A stretch of DNA of 64,000 bases from the NCBI RefSeq assembly GCF_000760595.1, contig NZ_BBNM01000005.1:1-64000 (forward strand), read 5' to 3'. The position numbers and the translations under genes were made by a program. The first letter of the stretch is position 1. Each line of letters opens with the position of its first letter. Below are positions 28,013-36,494 of this stretch, piece after piece. Below the pieces are notes generated by a model. That model had not been told where the DNA came from and did no database searches. It was given only the letters and a program-made list of their open reading frames with translations. This DNA is from Acinetobacter soli. Its GTDB lineage: Bacteria > Pseudomonadota > Gammaproteobacteria > Pseudomonadales > Moraxellaceae.

Positions 28013-29089
28013 TCACCATTGATATCTGGCGTACAGATAGGCTCCCATACGATGCGCACGATTGGTATTTAAATTATCTGTTAGATATTTAAATCCAATA
28101 TTTTCATGTTCAAAAGAGAGTCCATAGGCGCGAGACTGTGGCTCATAATGAATCCCTAGTTCACCGAGTGTGAATTGATGAAATACATTGAGTTGATAGA
28201 GCGTCAGGTATTCATTCGATAGCGTAGAAATCCCCGCTTTCCATAATGAAGAGGCTGGCGCGTAATTGATTGATGATGTGATTTTATAAGGTAAACGCTG
28301 GTTATAGCGTTTATGCACACCGAGTTTACCTTGAATATCAAATCTTGGTCGTTGATCTTGATCGTACTTGAGTTCGTATTGAGTGTAGGGTGCATTTTTC
28401 CAGTACAGGTAACTGAAGATATCTTCTGCATGCAGGCGGATATCAACTCGATCGAATAATCGTCCTGCTAATCCAACATCCAAAGCATAACCATAACCAC
28501 GATTTGCTCGGGCATCCCAGCCCATATTCTCCTCTTTCAGCGCTGGCTTGTCATAACTATAGTTTAGTGAAGCATTCAGCCAGTCTACTCGCTCTAGAAG
28601 CTCTTGCATCTGAGTGGTTTGACCTGCTCCCTGAAAATTTCCATCTACATAATGACGACCAATCAAGGCCGTTAATCCTGTTGTAAGAGTCAAATTGTCC
28701 TGTAAAGACCAGTCGTAGGCAAATCTTGCCCCTACTGCATCCACATGTGCTGCATTTAGTTTTAAGTAATAGCGCTGGTCTGCATCAATCGGTTGATCAT
28801 TTTCAATCTGATAGTAGAGTTTGGCCAAATCATGACTAAAGTTTAAAACATAATCGTAGCGCCATACCCAGGCATAGTTCCAGTTGCCTTGTTGTAGGCC
28901 CAATTGCATTTTGCCATGAGCAAATGCATTGTTTCCAGATCTCAATTTTGGATCTTGCCAATCATCTAAAAAGGATTGAATTGCAATTGGTTGGCTATAG
29001 AGATCGGCATTTACACGATATTCAATTTGCTCTGCTTGAGCAAAAATAGAACTTGATACAAACACAAAGCTTAAAAAATAAATTTTCAT
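28013..29089 (-). CDS. Putative outer-membrane beta-barrel protein, unknown function
   Basis: 358 residues. A signal peptide (MKIYFLSFVFVSSSIFAQA) is followed by a chain of alternating hydrophobic/polar strands rich in Tyr and Trp with turn residues, ending in YLYARYQW, a terminal aromatic of the kind the BAM complex recognises. The strand pattern suggests about 14-16 beta strands. There is no TonB box or plug, no TPR region, and no porin signature I can name. It is 49 bp behind a large lipoprotein gene on the same strand, so the two are probably coexpressed. Function unknown. Confidence 0.72.
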   Translation of the reverse strand: MKIYFLSFVFVSSSIFAQAEQIEYRVNADLYSQPIAIQSFLDDWQDPKLRSGNNAFAHGKMQLGLQQGNWNYAWVWRYDYVLNFSHDLAKLYYQIENDQPIDADQRYYLKLNAAHVDAVGARFAYDWSLQDNLTLTTGLTALIGRHYVDGNFQGAGQTTQMQELLERVDWLNASLNYSYDKPALKEENMGWDARANRGYGYALDVGLAGRLFDRVDIRLHAEDIFSYLYWKNAPYTQYELKYDQDQRPRFDIQGKLGVHKRYNQRLPYKITSSINYAPASSLWKAGISTLSNEYLTLYQLNVFHQFTLGELGIHYEPQSRAYGLSFEHENIGFKYLTDNLNTNRAHRMGAYLYARYQW

Positions 29090-29138
29090 GATAAACCAAA
29101 CAAAAGAGCAGCTTCATAAGCTGCCCTTGTTGTAAATG

Positions 29139-30521
29139 TTAAGGTGCAATCGTGATAATGGTGTTATCGGTAAATCTCGCGTTATACAATGATCCCGATA
29201 CTTTGGATAAATCGCCATAACTCGTGCTACCGACCATGATCTTTGTTGAAACAAAGTTATCCAAATCTGGAATTGAAACATAAGCGCCATTTTTATGTTT
29301 CACTGTTGCAGCAACTGTTGGTTTGTCTTGATCAAGATTTGAAGAAACGAATTGAATATTGAGCGCATTGCCATCTACATCAATATCCGCTGTTGCATTG
29401 CCCACTTTAAATTCATTTCTTAAGCCATTTACCTTTAAGCTAAATGGTGTCTGCTTGTTTTTGGCTTTTAAATTTCCTGTCAAAACGATATTTAGAGAAA
29501 TATTTAAGAAATTATTGATTGATTCCTTGTTGCCTGTAATATCAATCGGTTTGTTCAAGTCATTGTTTAACTTAGCGCTGGCTTGAATACTAATGTTATC
29601 CTGATCTTTGACAGTTGCCACGCCATCTAGTTTGAGTTCATACGGGATCAATCGAACAAAACTGTTTCCGTTATCGACCATGGTCACGGCTTTTGCCTGT
29701 CCTGACAGCTCTTTAAATGTGCCTACAAAGCTTTCGTCGGTAGTGAGCTCAATATTTTTAAGCGTTGTCGTTACCGAAGTCGCCATTTCATTTTCGGTAC
29801 GCTCATCGAAGATTTTGGCATCGGCGTAAAGAATCGAAACTGAAGAATTATCTTTAAATTTAACTGTCGCTTTCTTTTTATTGGCATTGACGGTTTCAAG
29901 TTCACTGTTTGCAAAAATACTATACACGTGCGTTGATTCTGCCGTTACTACTGATGGCTGTGATAGGTTTAACTGCTTAACCTGTAAGGTGGTTTTATCT
30001 GCATACAATGAGATTGGGTTTTGACCAGACACAAACTTGAAACCCGCCCATCGTTCGAAATCGGTTGATCCAGATACTTTTGCGGTCAATCCATTTACTT
30101 CAATTTTGAGTGCATTATTGGTCAATTTGAAATCTGGCGCATACAATTCGGATGCTGCATAAAGCCGATCTATATCTTGTGCTGAGTACGTTTTGGTTGA
30201 ACCTTTTGCATCTTGAAGCGCCAACTCAGACAGTGTCAGCAACAAATTGGTACTATCTTCAATGTCCGGACTAATTTCGGCGACTGCATCGATAGACGGT
30301 TGATAGGTCTTTTGAATCTCATCAAAACTATCGTAATACGACACAATTGTATTTGTGGTCTGAATGAGTTGTTTTGCTTTGTCTAAGTCACTCATCGTAT
30401 TAGAAGAACCACTTCCAGTATTGGATGAGCCAGAGTTACTTGATGAGTCTCCCCCACCACCACCGCAAGCAACAAGTAAAGAAGCGAGTGCGATCACCAA
30501 GACTGTTTTCTTGAATATCAT
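29139..30521 (-). CDS. Large lipoprotein of unknown function
   Basis: 460 residues. Signal MIFKKTVLVIALASLLVAC with lipobox LVAC (Cys19), then a Gly5 and Ser/Asn-rich linker that would lift the domain off the membrane. The rest is beta-rich with repeated short Thr/Val/Lys strands and one helical segment near 45-120. There are no cysteines after the lipid anchor and no recognised domain. It is transcribed with the downstream beta-barrel gene. The pair could be a surface lipoprotein and its partner pore, but nothing in the sequence proves surface export. Confidence 0.72.
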   Translation of the reverse strand: MIFKKTVLVIALASLLVACGGGGGDSSSNSGSSNTGSGSSNTMSDLDKAKQLIQTTNTIVSYYDSFDEIQKTYQPSIDAVAEISPDIEDSTNLLLTLSELALQDAKGSTKTYSAQDIDRLYAASELYAPDFKLTNNALKIEVNGLTAKVSGSTDFERWAGFKFVSGQNPISLYADKTTLQVKQLNLSQPSVVTAESTHVYSIFANSELETVNANKKKATVKFKDNSSVSILYADAKIFDERTENEMATSVTTTLKNIELTTDESFVGTFKELSGQAKAVTMVDNGNSFVRLIPYELKLDGVATVKDQDNISIQASAKLNNDLNKPIDITGNKESINNFLNISLNIVLTGNLKAKNKQTPFSLKVNGLRNEFKVGNATADIDVDGNALNIQFVSSNLDQDKPTVAATVKHKNGAYVSIPDLDNFVSTKIMVGSTSYGDLSKVSGSLYNARFTDNTIITIAP

Positions 30522-30706
30522 TTTTTATCCTTTTTTATAATTACACAAAAAAACAAAATCTACATAAAGACCTCAATTTTTACAACACCCCAAACAGACT
30601 ATTCTGTATATTAAAAATTAAGCTTCTAATTTTTATGAAATTTATTATTTTCATATCATTCACTTTTAAAGATAACAAAGTATATGTGCTTCGTTTAAGT
30701 GATTGC

Positions 30707-30756
30707 ACTTATCCCCATTTTCTGTGGATAACACTGTGATTATCCACAGGATAAGT
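30707..30756 (+). promoter_or_regulatory. Nested inverted repeat carrying DnaA-box sequences
   Basis: TGTGGATAA (30723-30731) and TTATCCACA (30740-30748) are two consensus DnaA boxes facing each other across eight bases. They form a ten-pair inverted repeat when the outer C/G is counted. TTATCCCCA (30709-30717) is a near-match third box. ACTTATCC (30707-30714) also pairs with GGATAAGT (30749-30756). It lies about 80 bp upstream of the YjbR-family gene in a 313-bp non-coding stretch that otherwise looks empty. Confidence 0.6.
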
Positions 30757-30834
30757 AACTTTACATGCAAGTTGATAGAGCTTAATTTTTTACTAATTAA
30801 TTTTTTTCTTATCCAACAATTTTCAGGATGAAAA

Positions 30835-31209
30835 ATGAACACTGAAGAAATGAAAAGCTATGCGCTCAGTGTGGCGCTTAGCCTTCCACAGACGAATTTA
30901 AGTCAGCCATTTTCAGCCGATTCAGATGTGGTCAAAGTTTTTGATAAAATTTTTATGATTGCAGGGCATGCACACGGCCAAGGTTGTATTACTTTAAAAG
31001 TAGATCCCGTTCAAGGCGAAATGCTCAAAGATACCTATAGCTGTATTCAAGGTGGCTATTACATGAATAAACGCCACTGGATTTCGATTTATGCAGGCTC
31101 TGAAATAAGTGCAGATCTCATTTATGATTTAATTCAAGATTCTTACTTATTGGTAGCAAAAACGCTAAATCGAGTTCAAAAAAATCAGTTAAATTGGACT
31201 GACAACTAA
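30835..31209 (+). CDS. MmcQ/YjbR family protein
   Basis: 124 residues, no signal peptide, CyaY-like alpha/beta fold of the YjbR/MmcQ family. Seen: LPQTNLSQPFSADSDVVKVFDKIFMI, ITLKVDP near the middle, GYYMNKRHWISIYAG, and a closing helix with DSYLLVAKTL. The family is often annotated as DNA-binding on fold grounds, but no activity is firmly established. Monocistronic. The upstream region is unusual in carrying DnaA-box sequences. Confidence 0.85.
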   Translation: MNTEEMKSYALSVALSLPQTNLSQPFSADSDVVKVFDKIFMIAGHAHGQGCITLKVDPVQGEMLKDTYSCIQGGYYMNKRHWISIYAGSEISADLIYDLIQDSYLLVAKTLNRVQKNQLNWTDN

Positions 31210-31245
31210 AGTAACTCCGTATCGACATGCGAGATGATCTTAAAA

Positions 31246-31276
31246 ATAAAAAACGCACCGTTTAAACAATGCGTTA
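31246..31276 (-). terminator. Terminator after baeR
   Basis: On the minus strand AACGCA and TGCGTT pair around a twelve-base A/T-rich loop and are followed by T residues, 26 bp past the baeR stop. Confidence 0.65.
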
Positions 31277-31301
31277 GTCTCAAATTAGATGTATTTATCC
31301 A

Positions 31302-31988
31302 TTAGTCTTCAGGATATTCAAAACGATACCCAACCCCATATACCGCTTGCACCCATTCATGGCGATTACCTGTGTCTGCGGCTTCACTGATCTTACGGCG
31401 TAAATTTTTAATATGGCTATCGATCACACGGTCTGCCACATCAAAACTATCTGGATTGATATGATCTAGCAGTTGCGCCCGTGAATACACCTGCCCCAAA
31501 TGCTCCAAAAATAGCTCGAGTAAGCGAAACTCGGTTGGAGTCAGGTTTAAGGCTTTTTGCTTGTACCAGATTCGTTGCTGTGCCTTATCAATACGAAACA
31601 TATCGTTTTGTTCAGGTTCGGCTTTACGGTCCAGACGACGTAAGACTGCCTGAACACGTGCTACCAGTTCTTTGGGGCTAAATGGTTTGCAGACATAGTC
31701 ATCCGCGCCCATATTAAGGCCCAATACTCGATCAATTTCCTCTGTACGCGCGGTCACCATAATAATCGGTAAATCTGACTGTTCACGCACTTTACGGCAA
31801 ATGGTCAAACCGTCCATACGCGGCACCATCAAATCCAGAATCATCAGATTGGGTTTACGCTGCACAAAGCTCTCATACGCCTCTTGGCCATCATGAAACA
31901 TACTGACTTCAAACCCAGACGCCTCTAAATAATCACGAACCAGATGAGCTAATTCCACTTCATCTTCAACTAACATCACATGTTTCAT
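31302..31988 (-). CDS. baeR: Response regulator BaeR
   Basis: 228-residue OmpR/PhoB-type regulator. The receiver domain has the acidic pair in VEDE, the phosphoacceptor D52 in LDLMVPRMDG, T79 and K101. The C-terminal winged helix carries LTPTEFRLLELFLEH and SHIKNLRRKI. It closely resembles Acinetobacter BaeR, which with BaeS controls RND and MacAB-type efflux pumps and responds to envelope stress, tannic acid and high osmolarity. It is 3 bp behind baeS. Expected targets outside the window are adeABC- and adeIJK-like operons, if the species has them. Confidence 0.93.
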   Translation of the reverse strand: MKHVMLVEDEVELAHLVRDYLEASGFEVSMFHDGQEAYESFVQRKPNLMILDLMVPRMDGLTICRKVREQSDLPIIMVTARTEEIDRVLGLNMGADDYVCKPFSPKELVARVQAVLRRLDRKAEPEQNDMFRIDKAQQRIWYKQKALNLTPTEFRLLELFLEHLGQVYSRAQLLDHINPDSFDVADRVIDSHIKNLRRKISEAADTGNRHEWVQAVYGVGYRFEYPED

Positions 31989-31991
31989 GGA

Positions 31992-33689
31992 TCAAATTTC
32001 CTTAATCTTTGATTGTGTTTTTGGAAAAGTCAGAATGCAACGCAGACCACCCAAAGGCGAATGATCAAAACGTAATTGGCCACCCAGCGCTTGTGCCAGC
32101 TTCGACGACAACGCCAAGCCGAGTCCAGTACCACCCGTACTACGTGTACGCGAATCATCAACACGATAAAAACGTTCACCCAAGCGCGCCAGCTGTTCGT
32201 CGCTCAGCCCAAGCGGACTGTCATCGACAATTAAAGTCCACTCCGATTCATTTTGTTCAGTATGAATCTTGATCTGCCCGCCAGCTTGCGTATAACGCAC
32301 ACTGTTACTCAATAAGTTCACCACAATTTGTTTGAAGCGATCTATATCTAATTGTAACGTAGTGCCTTCTCCTGCAATCGAAATTTGAAGTTCGGCCTGC
32401 TCAAACTTTGGCTTGAAGTGCTCAACTTCCTGTACCAAGACCTCCCACGGATTGACCTCGGCCATATAACATTTCAATTGCTGGGCATCGGCTTGCGCCA
32501 AATCGGCCAGATCTTGGGTCAGTTTTTTCAAGCTACTGACCTGACTCATCATGGCGGTCAAATGCTGCGGTGTGGCTTTACGGATGCCGTCCTGCATCGC
32601 TTCAATTTGTGCCTGTAAAACGCTTAGCGGAGTTTTTAGCTCATGCGACGTATCGGCCACCCATTGACGTCGAGACTCTTCATGCTGATACAGAATTTTA
32701 GCCAATTGATTTAATTGGGTTGCCAGATCACCCAACTCATCATTACGTTTAATTTCAACCTGATGCTTATAATTTCCACGGGTTAATTCACGTGTGGCAT
32801 TGAGCAGACGTTGAATCGGTTTTTTAAAATAAGTCGCCAATAAAAGCGCTGCAATTAAACTGGTCAAGACCGACAAAGCATAAATCAGCAATAAAAAGCG
32901 CTTTTGATTGCTAAAGAAATTAATACTTAAGGCATCGTCTTCATCGAGTACCGGTTTCAGGCCCAAATACCCCACAATCTGGTCTTTGACAATAATCGGC
33001 CGATAGGAAATCTGCTCATTGGCACTTTCTCCCACCACAAACTGATGCTTGGCATCGTATAACGATAACCGCGAACTCAATCCCAAGCGGTCTGGCATGG
33101 CAATAAAACGCTTTTTACCGTCGTGATGCATCATGTTGGCCATTTCGGAACCACGCGGTGGTGCTTTTTTCTTTTTGCCATCATCTGGACGGAAAAAATT
33201 CTGATTCGAACTGAGTGGAAATTTCAGACCTTCAAAAGGCTGATACTCAGAAGGCAAATTATCTTTTAAAAACTGCCGTTCTTGCTCGTCCAGTACGGGT
33301 CTATTTTTAAGACGGTTTTCGTTGGTCAGATCGGGCGAGAGCATAATCATGTTTTGCTCATTGAAAAAACGCTGCTGCAACGCAATATCGTACTGACGGC
33401 GTAACCACCAGCGTGACAGACGATCATAGTCATCTGGCGCGGCCTGTCCTTCAATTTGTAAAATCTGCGCCTGAATGGCATTGCCCCAATCGCCATACGT
33501 GGTATACACATTGGCCAAATTGGTGATCAAATGATCCAGCTTTTGCATTTCGACATCGGCCACATATTTGGCAAAATTTTTCTGCATGGTCCAGTGCAAA
33601 ACACTCAGACTCACTGTGGTAATCAGTAAGGTGGTGAGCAGTACGGTTAGAAACAACCGAAGCGCAATGGGAACGCGGCGTATTTTCAA
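31992..33689 (-). CDS. baeS: Sensor histidine kinase BaeS
   Basis: 565-residue inner-membrane kinase. Transmembrane helix 1 at about 12-32, a periplasmic sensor of about 230 residues, helix 2 at about 264-286, HAMP at about 288-340, HisKA with H349 in DTSHELKTPLSVLQ, then an HATPase domain (NLLSNSVRYTQAGG, GTGLGLALSS). The sensor contains an odd basic insert, DDGKKKKAPPRG at 169-180, next to a Met/His-rich MANMMHHDGKK. The gene precedes baeR with a 3-bp gap and is divergent from a small LTxxQ lipoprotein gene, a likely target or accessory. Confidence 0.93.
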   Translation of the reverse strand: MKIRRVPIALRLFLTVLLTTLLITTVSLSVLHWTMQKNFAKYVADVEMQKLDHLITNLANVYTTYGDWGNAIQAQILQIEGQAAPDDYDRLSRWWLRRQYDIALQQRFFNEQNMIMLSPDLTNENRLKNRPVLDEQERQFLKDNLPSEYQPFEGLKFPLSSNQNFFRPDDGKKKKAPPRGSEMANMMHHDGKKRFIAMPDRLGLSSRLSLYDAKHQFVVGESANEQISYRPIIVKDQIVGYLGLKPVLDEDDALSINFFSNQKRFLLLIYALSVLTSLIAALLLATYFKKPIQRLLNATRELTRGNYKHQVEIKRNDELGDLATQLNQLAKILYQHEESRRQWVADTSHELKTPLSVLQAQIEAMQDGIRKATPQHLTAMMSQVSSLKKLTQDLADLAQADAQQLKCYMAEVNPWEVLVQEVEHFKPKFEQAELQISIAGEGTTLQLDIDRFKQIVVNLLSNSVRYTQAGGQIKIHTEQNESEWTLIVDDSPLGLSDEQLARLGERFYRVDDSRTRSTGGTGLGLALSSKLAQALGGQLRFDHSPLGGLRCILTFPKTQSKIKEI

Positions 33690-33853
33690 AAGCGAGCTCT
33701 CATGATTCGTTTATCTTTTCTATTGTAATCAACACTCAGGCAAAAAAGTCTCCATTGTTCCTTCATGTTTATTATTTAATCTTTAATTGGTTTTTAGTCA
33801 GCATACATCCTAGTGGTGTTCCCACACTAAATCATTCACTTCGGGGATTCAAT

Positions 33854-34219
33854 ATGAACAAAATGGCAAAAATTACACTCTGTATGGCTACAGTGATCAG
33901 TATGGGGAGTTTGGCAGCCTGTCAATCCACCATGCCACCTCAAGATCCCAATGCACCTAAAATGATGGATGGCCCGGCAGGCAAACACTGGATGAAACAT
34001 CACAAACTTACCCCAGAACAACGAGCAGACATGCAACAGCGACGCGCTGAGCGCAAGGCTGAATTTGAACAGATTCAAAAAGCATGTACAGGCCAAGCTG
34101 TAGGTCAGACCATTCAGGTAAAAATGGGAGACAAAACAATTGATGGAACCTGTGAGTTACGCTTTAAGCCCAGCAAAATGAATGATCGTATGGCCCCTCC
34201 TCCAGTGCCAGCCGCATAA
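33854..34219 (+). CDS. Small Spy-like LTxxQ lipoprotein
   Basis: 121 residues from the ATG at 33854, which has GGGGA upstream; an in-frame start at 33755 lies before the signal peptide. Lipobox LAAC (Cys23). The mature part has MKHHKLTPEQRADMQQRRAER, one LTxxQ motif of the Spy/CpxP type embedded in an amphipathic basic helix, then a C-terminal stretch with two cysteines (KACTGQAVG, GTCELRF) and a Pro-rich end. Spy and CpxP are periplasmic chaperones and feedback sensors controlled by Bae/Cpx. Its place divergent from baeS fits that role; the lipid anchor and the C-terminal domain differ from Spy. Confidence 0.75.
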   Translation: MNKMAKITLCMATVISMGSLAACQSTMPPQDPNAPKMMDGPAGKHWMKHHKLTPEQRADMQQRRAERKAEFEQIQKACTGQAVGQTIQVKMGDKTIDGTCELRFKPSKMNDRMAPPPVPAA

Positions 34220-34229
34220 ATTTAGCACA

Positions 34230-34261
34230 TCATAAAAAAGGCACTTCGGTGCCTTTTTTTC
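34230..34261 (+). terminator. Rho-independent terminator after the Spy-like gene
   Basis: AAAAAGGCAC and GTGCCTTTTTTT around a TTCG tetraloop, a very strong hairpin. The remaining about 250 bp up to 34513 contain no gene and presumably the promoter of the acyl-CoA dehydrogenase gene. Confidence 0.92.
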
Positions 34262-34513
34262 TGGTCACATCTTTTTACGATTTTGACTATTCCTTTCATT
34301 TGAAATTCATAAAAAATTTATATGATTTAATTACTTGTATATTTCAAGATAATTTTCTTTGACTTTACAGTCATGGATTAGACTCCCCGAAATGCTTGTA
34401 CAGGGGTATAAGTTATTGCACGATGTAATTCATAAGAAAGGTACCTTCGGGTATCCAACCGTAATCGACAGGACATTAGAAACGCTGGTTTAACCAGTAT
34501 TGAGGAAACCGAT

Positions 34514-36316
34514 ATGCCACAATACAAAGCGCCTTTACGTGATATGCAATTTGTTTTGCATGAGTTACTAAATGCTGAAGAGCACTATGCAAAACTTCCT
34601 GCATTCCAAGAGAACGTAAGCCGTGAACTGGTTGATCAATATTTAGAAGCGGCTGCAGATTTCTGTGAAAACGAGCTTTCTCCACTCAACCAAATTGGCG
34701 ACCGTGAAGGCTGTACATGGAATGATGGCGTGGTCACAACGCCAACAGGTTTTAAAGAAGCTTACCAAAAATATATCGAGCTGGGCTTTCCGTCTTTAGC
34801 CGCAGAAGAAGCTTACGGCGGTCAAGCATTGCCAAATTCACTCGGTATTGTGATTTCAGAAATGGTCGGTTCGGCCAACTGGGCATGGGGTATGTATCCG
34901 GGTTTATCGCACGGTGCAGTGCGTACCCTTGAGCACCATGGCTCAGCGCAACAAAAGGACACCTACCTACCAAAACTCGTTTCAGGCGAGTGGACAGGTA
35001 CGATGTGTTTGACCGAATCACATGCAGGGTCTGACTTAGGTATTATTCGCACCAAAGCAGAACCAAATGCAGACGGTAGCTATGCCATTTCGGGTGAAAA
35101 GATTTTCATCTCGGCGGGTGAGCACGACATGGCCGACAATATTGTACATATTGTCTTGGCACGCTTACCCGATGCACCGAAAGGTACCAAAGGCATCTCG
35201 CTATTCATTGTGCCAAAATACTTGGTCAATGAAGACGGCTCAATCGGTGAACGCAACGGCGTCCGCTGTGGTTCAATCGAGCACAAAATGGGAATCCATG
35301 GTAACGCGACCTGCGTATTGAACTTTGATCGTGCAACAGGTTATTTAATCGGACCTGAAAACCGTGGTCTCAACTGCATGTTTACCTTTATGAATACCGC
35401 ACGTATTGGTACGGCTGTTCAAGGTTTGGCAGCATCGGAATCATCATTCCAAGGTGCTTTGAGCTATGCCAAAGACCGTTTGGCGATGCGCTCACTCTCT
35501 TCACCAAAAGCACCACAGAAAGAAGCCGATCCGATTATTGTGCATCCAGCAGTTCGTAACATGCTGCTTACCCAAAAGGCATTTGCAGAAGGCGGCCGTG
35601 CTTTGGTGTACTTGCTGGCACTTTATGCCGATATCGTCGAAAAAGGCGCTGATGAAGAAGAGCGTAAGTTTGCCGACAATATCTTGTCGTTGCTGACACC
35701 AATTGGTAAAGCATTCCTGACCGAAACTGGTTATGAAGCAGCCAACAAAGGCGTTCAGGTCTTTGGTGGTCACGGCTTTATTGCTGAACACGGTATGGAG
35801 CAAATTGTACGTGATACGCGAATTGCTTGCTTATACGAAGGTACCACTGAAATTCAGGCACTCGACTTGCTTGGCCGTAAAGTACTGCAAACCCAAGGTG
35901 CCATGTTGCGTGACTTCACCAAAATGATTCACAAATTTGTTGAAGCCCACAAAGACAACAGCGCCATGAAAGAGTTTATCGAACCGCTTGCGGCTGTAAA
36001 CAAAGAATGGGGCGACATCACCATGCAAATTGGAATGCGCGCGATGCAAAATCCAGATGAAGTGGGTGCTGCCGCAGTCGATTACCTTTATTACGCAGGT
36101 TATGTGACTTTGGCCTACTTATGGGCGCGTATGGCACAGGTCGCGCTTAGCAAACTCGAAGAAGGATCAAGCGATGTAGATTTTTACAACGCAAAAGTGA
36201 CCACGGCGCGTTTCTACTTCCAGAAAATCTTGCCGCGCGTTCGCTCACATGTCGACGTATTGTCTACGGGTGTTGAGTCATTGATGTCCTTAGAAGCAGA
36301 ACACTTCGCGTTCTAA
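34514..36316 (+). CDS. Acyl-CoA dehydrogenase (DmdC/FadE-like), paralogue 1
   Basis: 600-residue FAD enzyme that oxidises acyl-CoA to enoyl-CoA. The domain order is that of the large bacterial group: a short N-terminal cap (MPQYKAPLRDMQFVLHEL, PF12418 type), N-terminal helical and central beta domains (TMCLTESHAGSDLG, EKIFISAGEHDM), a C-terminal four-helix domain with RIACLYEGTTEIQALDLLGRK holding the likely catalytic Glu of YEGT, and a PF12806-like tail. GAGGAAACC precedes the start. It is followed by a terminator and then by a close paralogue. The substrate (fatty acyl, methylthiopropanoyl or phenylalkyl CoA) cannot be read from the sequence. Confidence 0.93.
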   Translation: MPQYKAPLRDMQFVLHELLNAEEHYAKLPAFQENVSRELVDQYLEAAADFCENELSPLNQIGDREGCTWNDGVVTTPTGFKEAYQKYIELGFPSLAAEEAYGGQALPNSLGIVISEMVGSANWAWGMYPGLSHGAVRTLEHHGSAQQKDTYLPKLVSGEWTGTMCLTESHAGSDLGIIRTKAEPNADGSYAISGEKIFISAGEHDMADNIVHIVLARLPDAPKGTKGISLFIVPKYLVNEDGSIGERNGVRCGSIEHKMGIHGNATCVLNFDRATGYLIGPENRGLNCMFTFMNTARIGTAVQGLAASESSFQGALSYAKDRLAMRSLSSPKAPQKEADPIIVHPAVRNMLLTQKAFAEGGRALVYLLALYADIVEKGADEEERKFADNILSLLTPIGKAFLTETGYEAANKGVQVFGGHGFIAEHGMEQIVRDTRIACLYEGTTEIQALDLLGRKVLQTQGAMLRDFTKMIHKFVEAHKDNSAMKEFIEPLAAVNKEWGDITMQIGMRAMQNPDEVGAAAVDYLYYAGYVTLAYLWARMAQVALSKLEEGSSDVDFYNAKVTTARFYFQKILPRVRSHVDVLSTGVESLMSLEAEHFAF

Positions 36317-36353
36317 TCACAGTTCGGGATCGATTACAACGGCCCCCAACCAG

Positions 36354-36388
36354 AAAAGGACTGATCAGTTTTGACAGTCCTTTTTTTT
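36354..36388 (+). terminator. Rho-independent terminator between the two dehydrogenase genes
   Basis: AAAAGGACTG/CAGTCCTTTT stem with an eleven-base loop and T8, about 37 bp past the first stop. It indicates separate transcription units. Confidence 0.88.
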
Positions 36389-36494
36389 CAAATTAGATGT
36401 TACATTAAAACCACTGACAACGCTGTGACTCAATGCATTTTCTGTGCAATATTAAAGACATAGAACTATGCAAAAATATTCAAGGTGAAGAATT

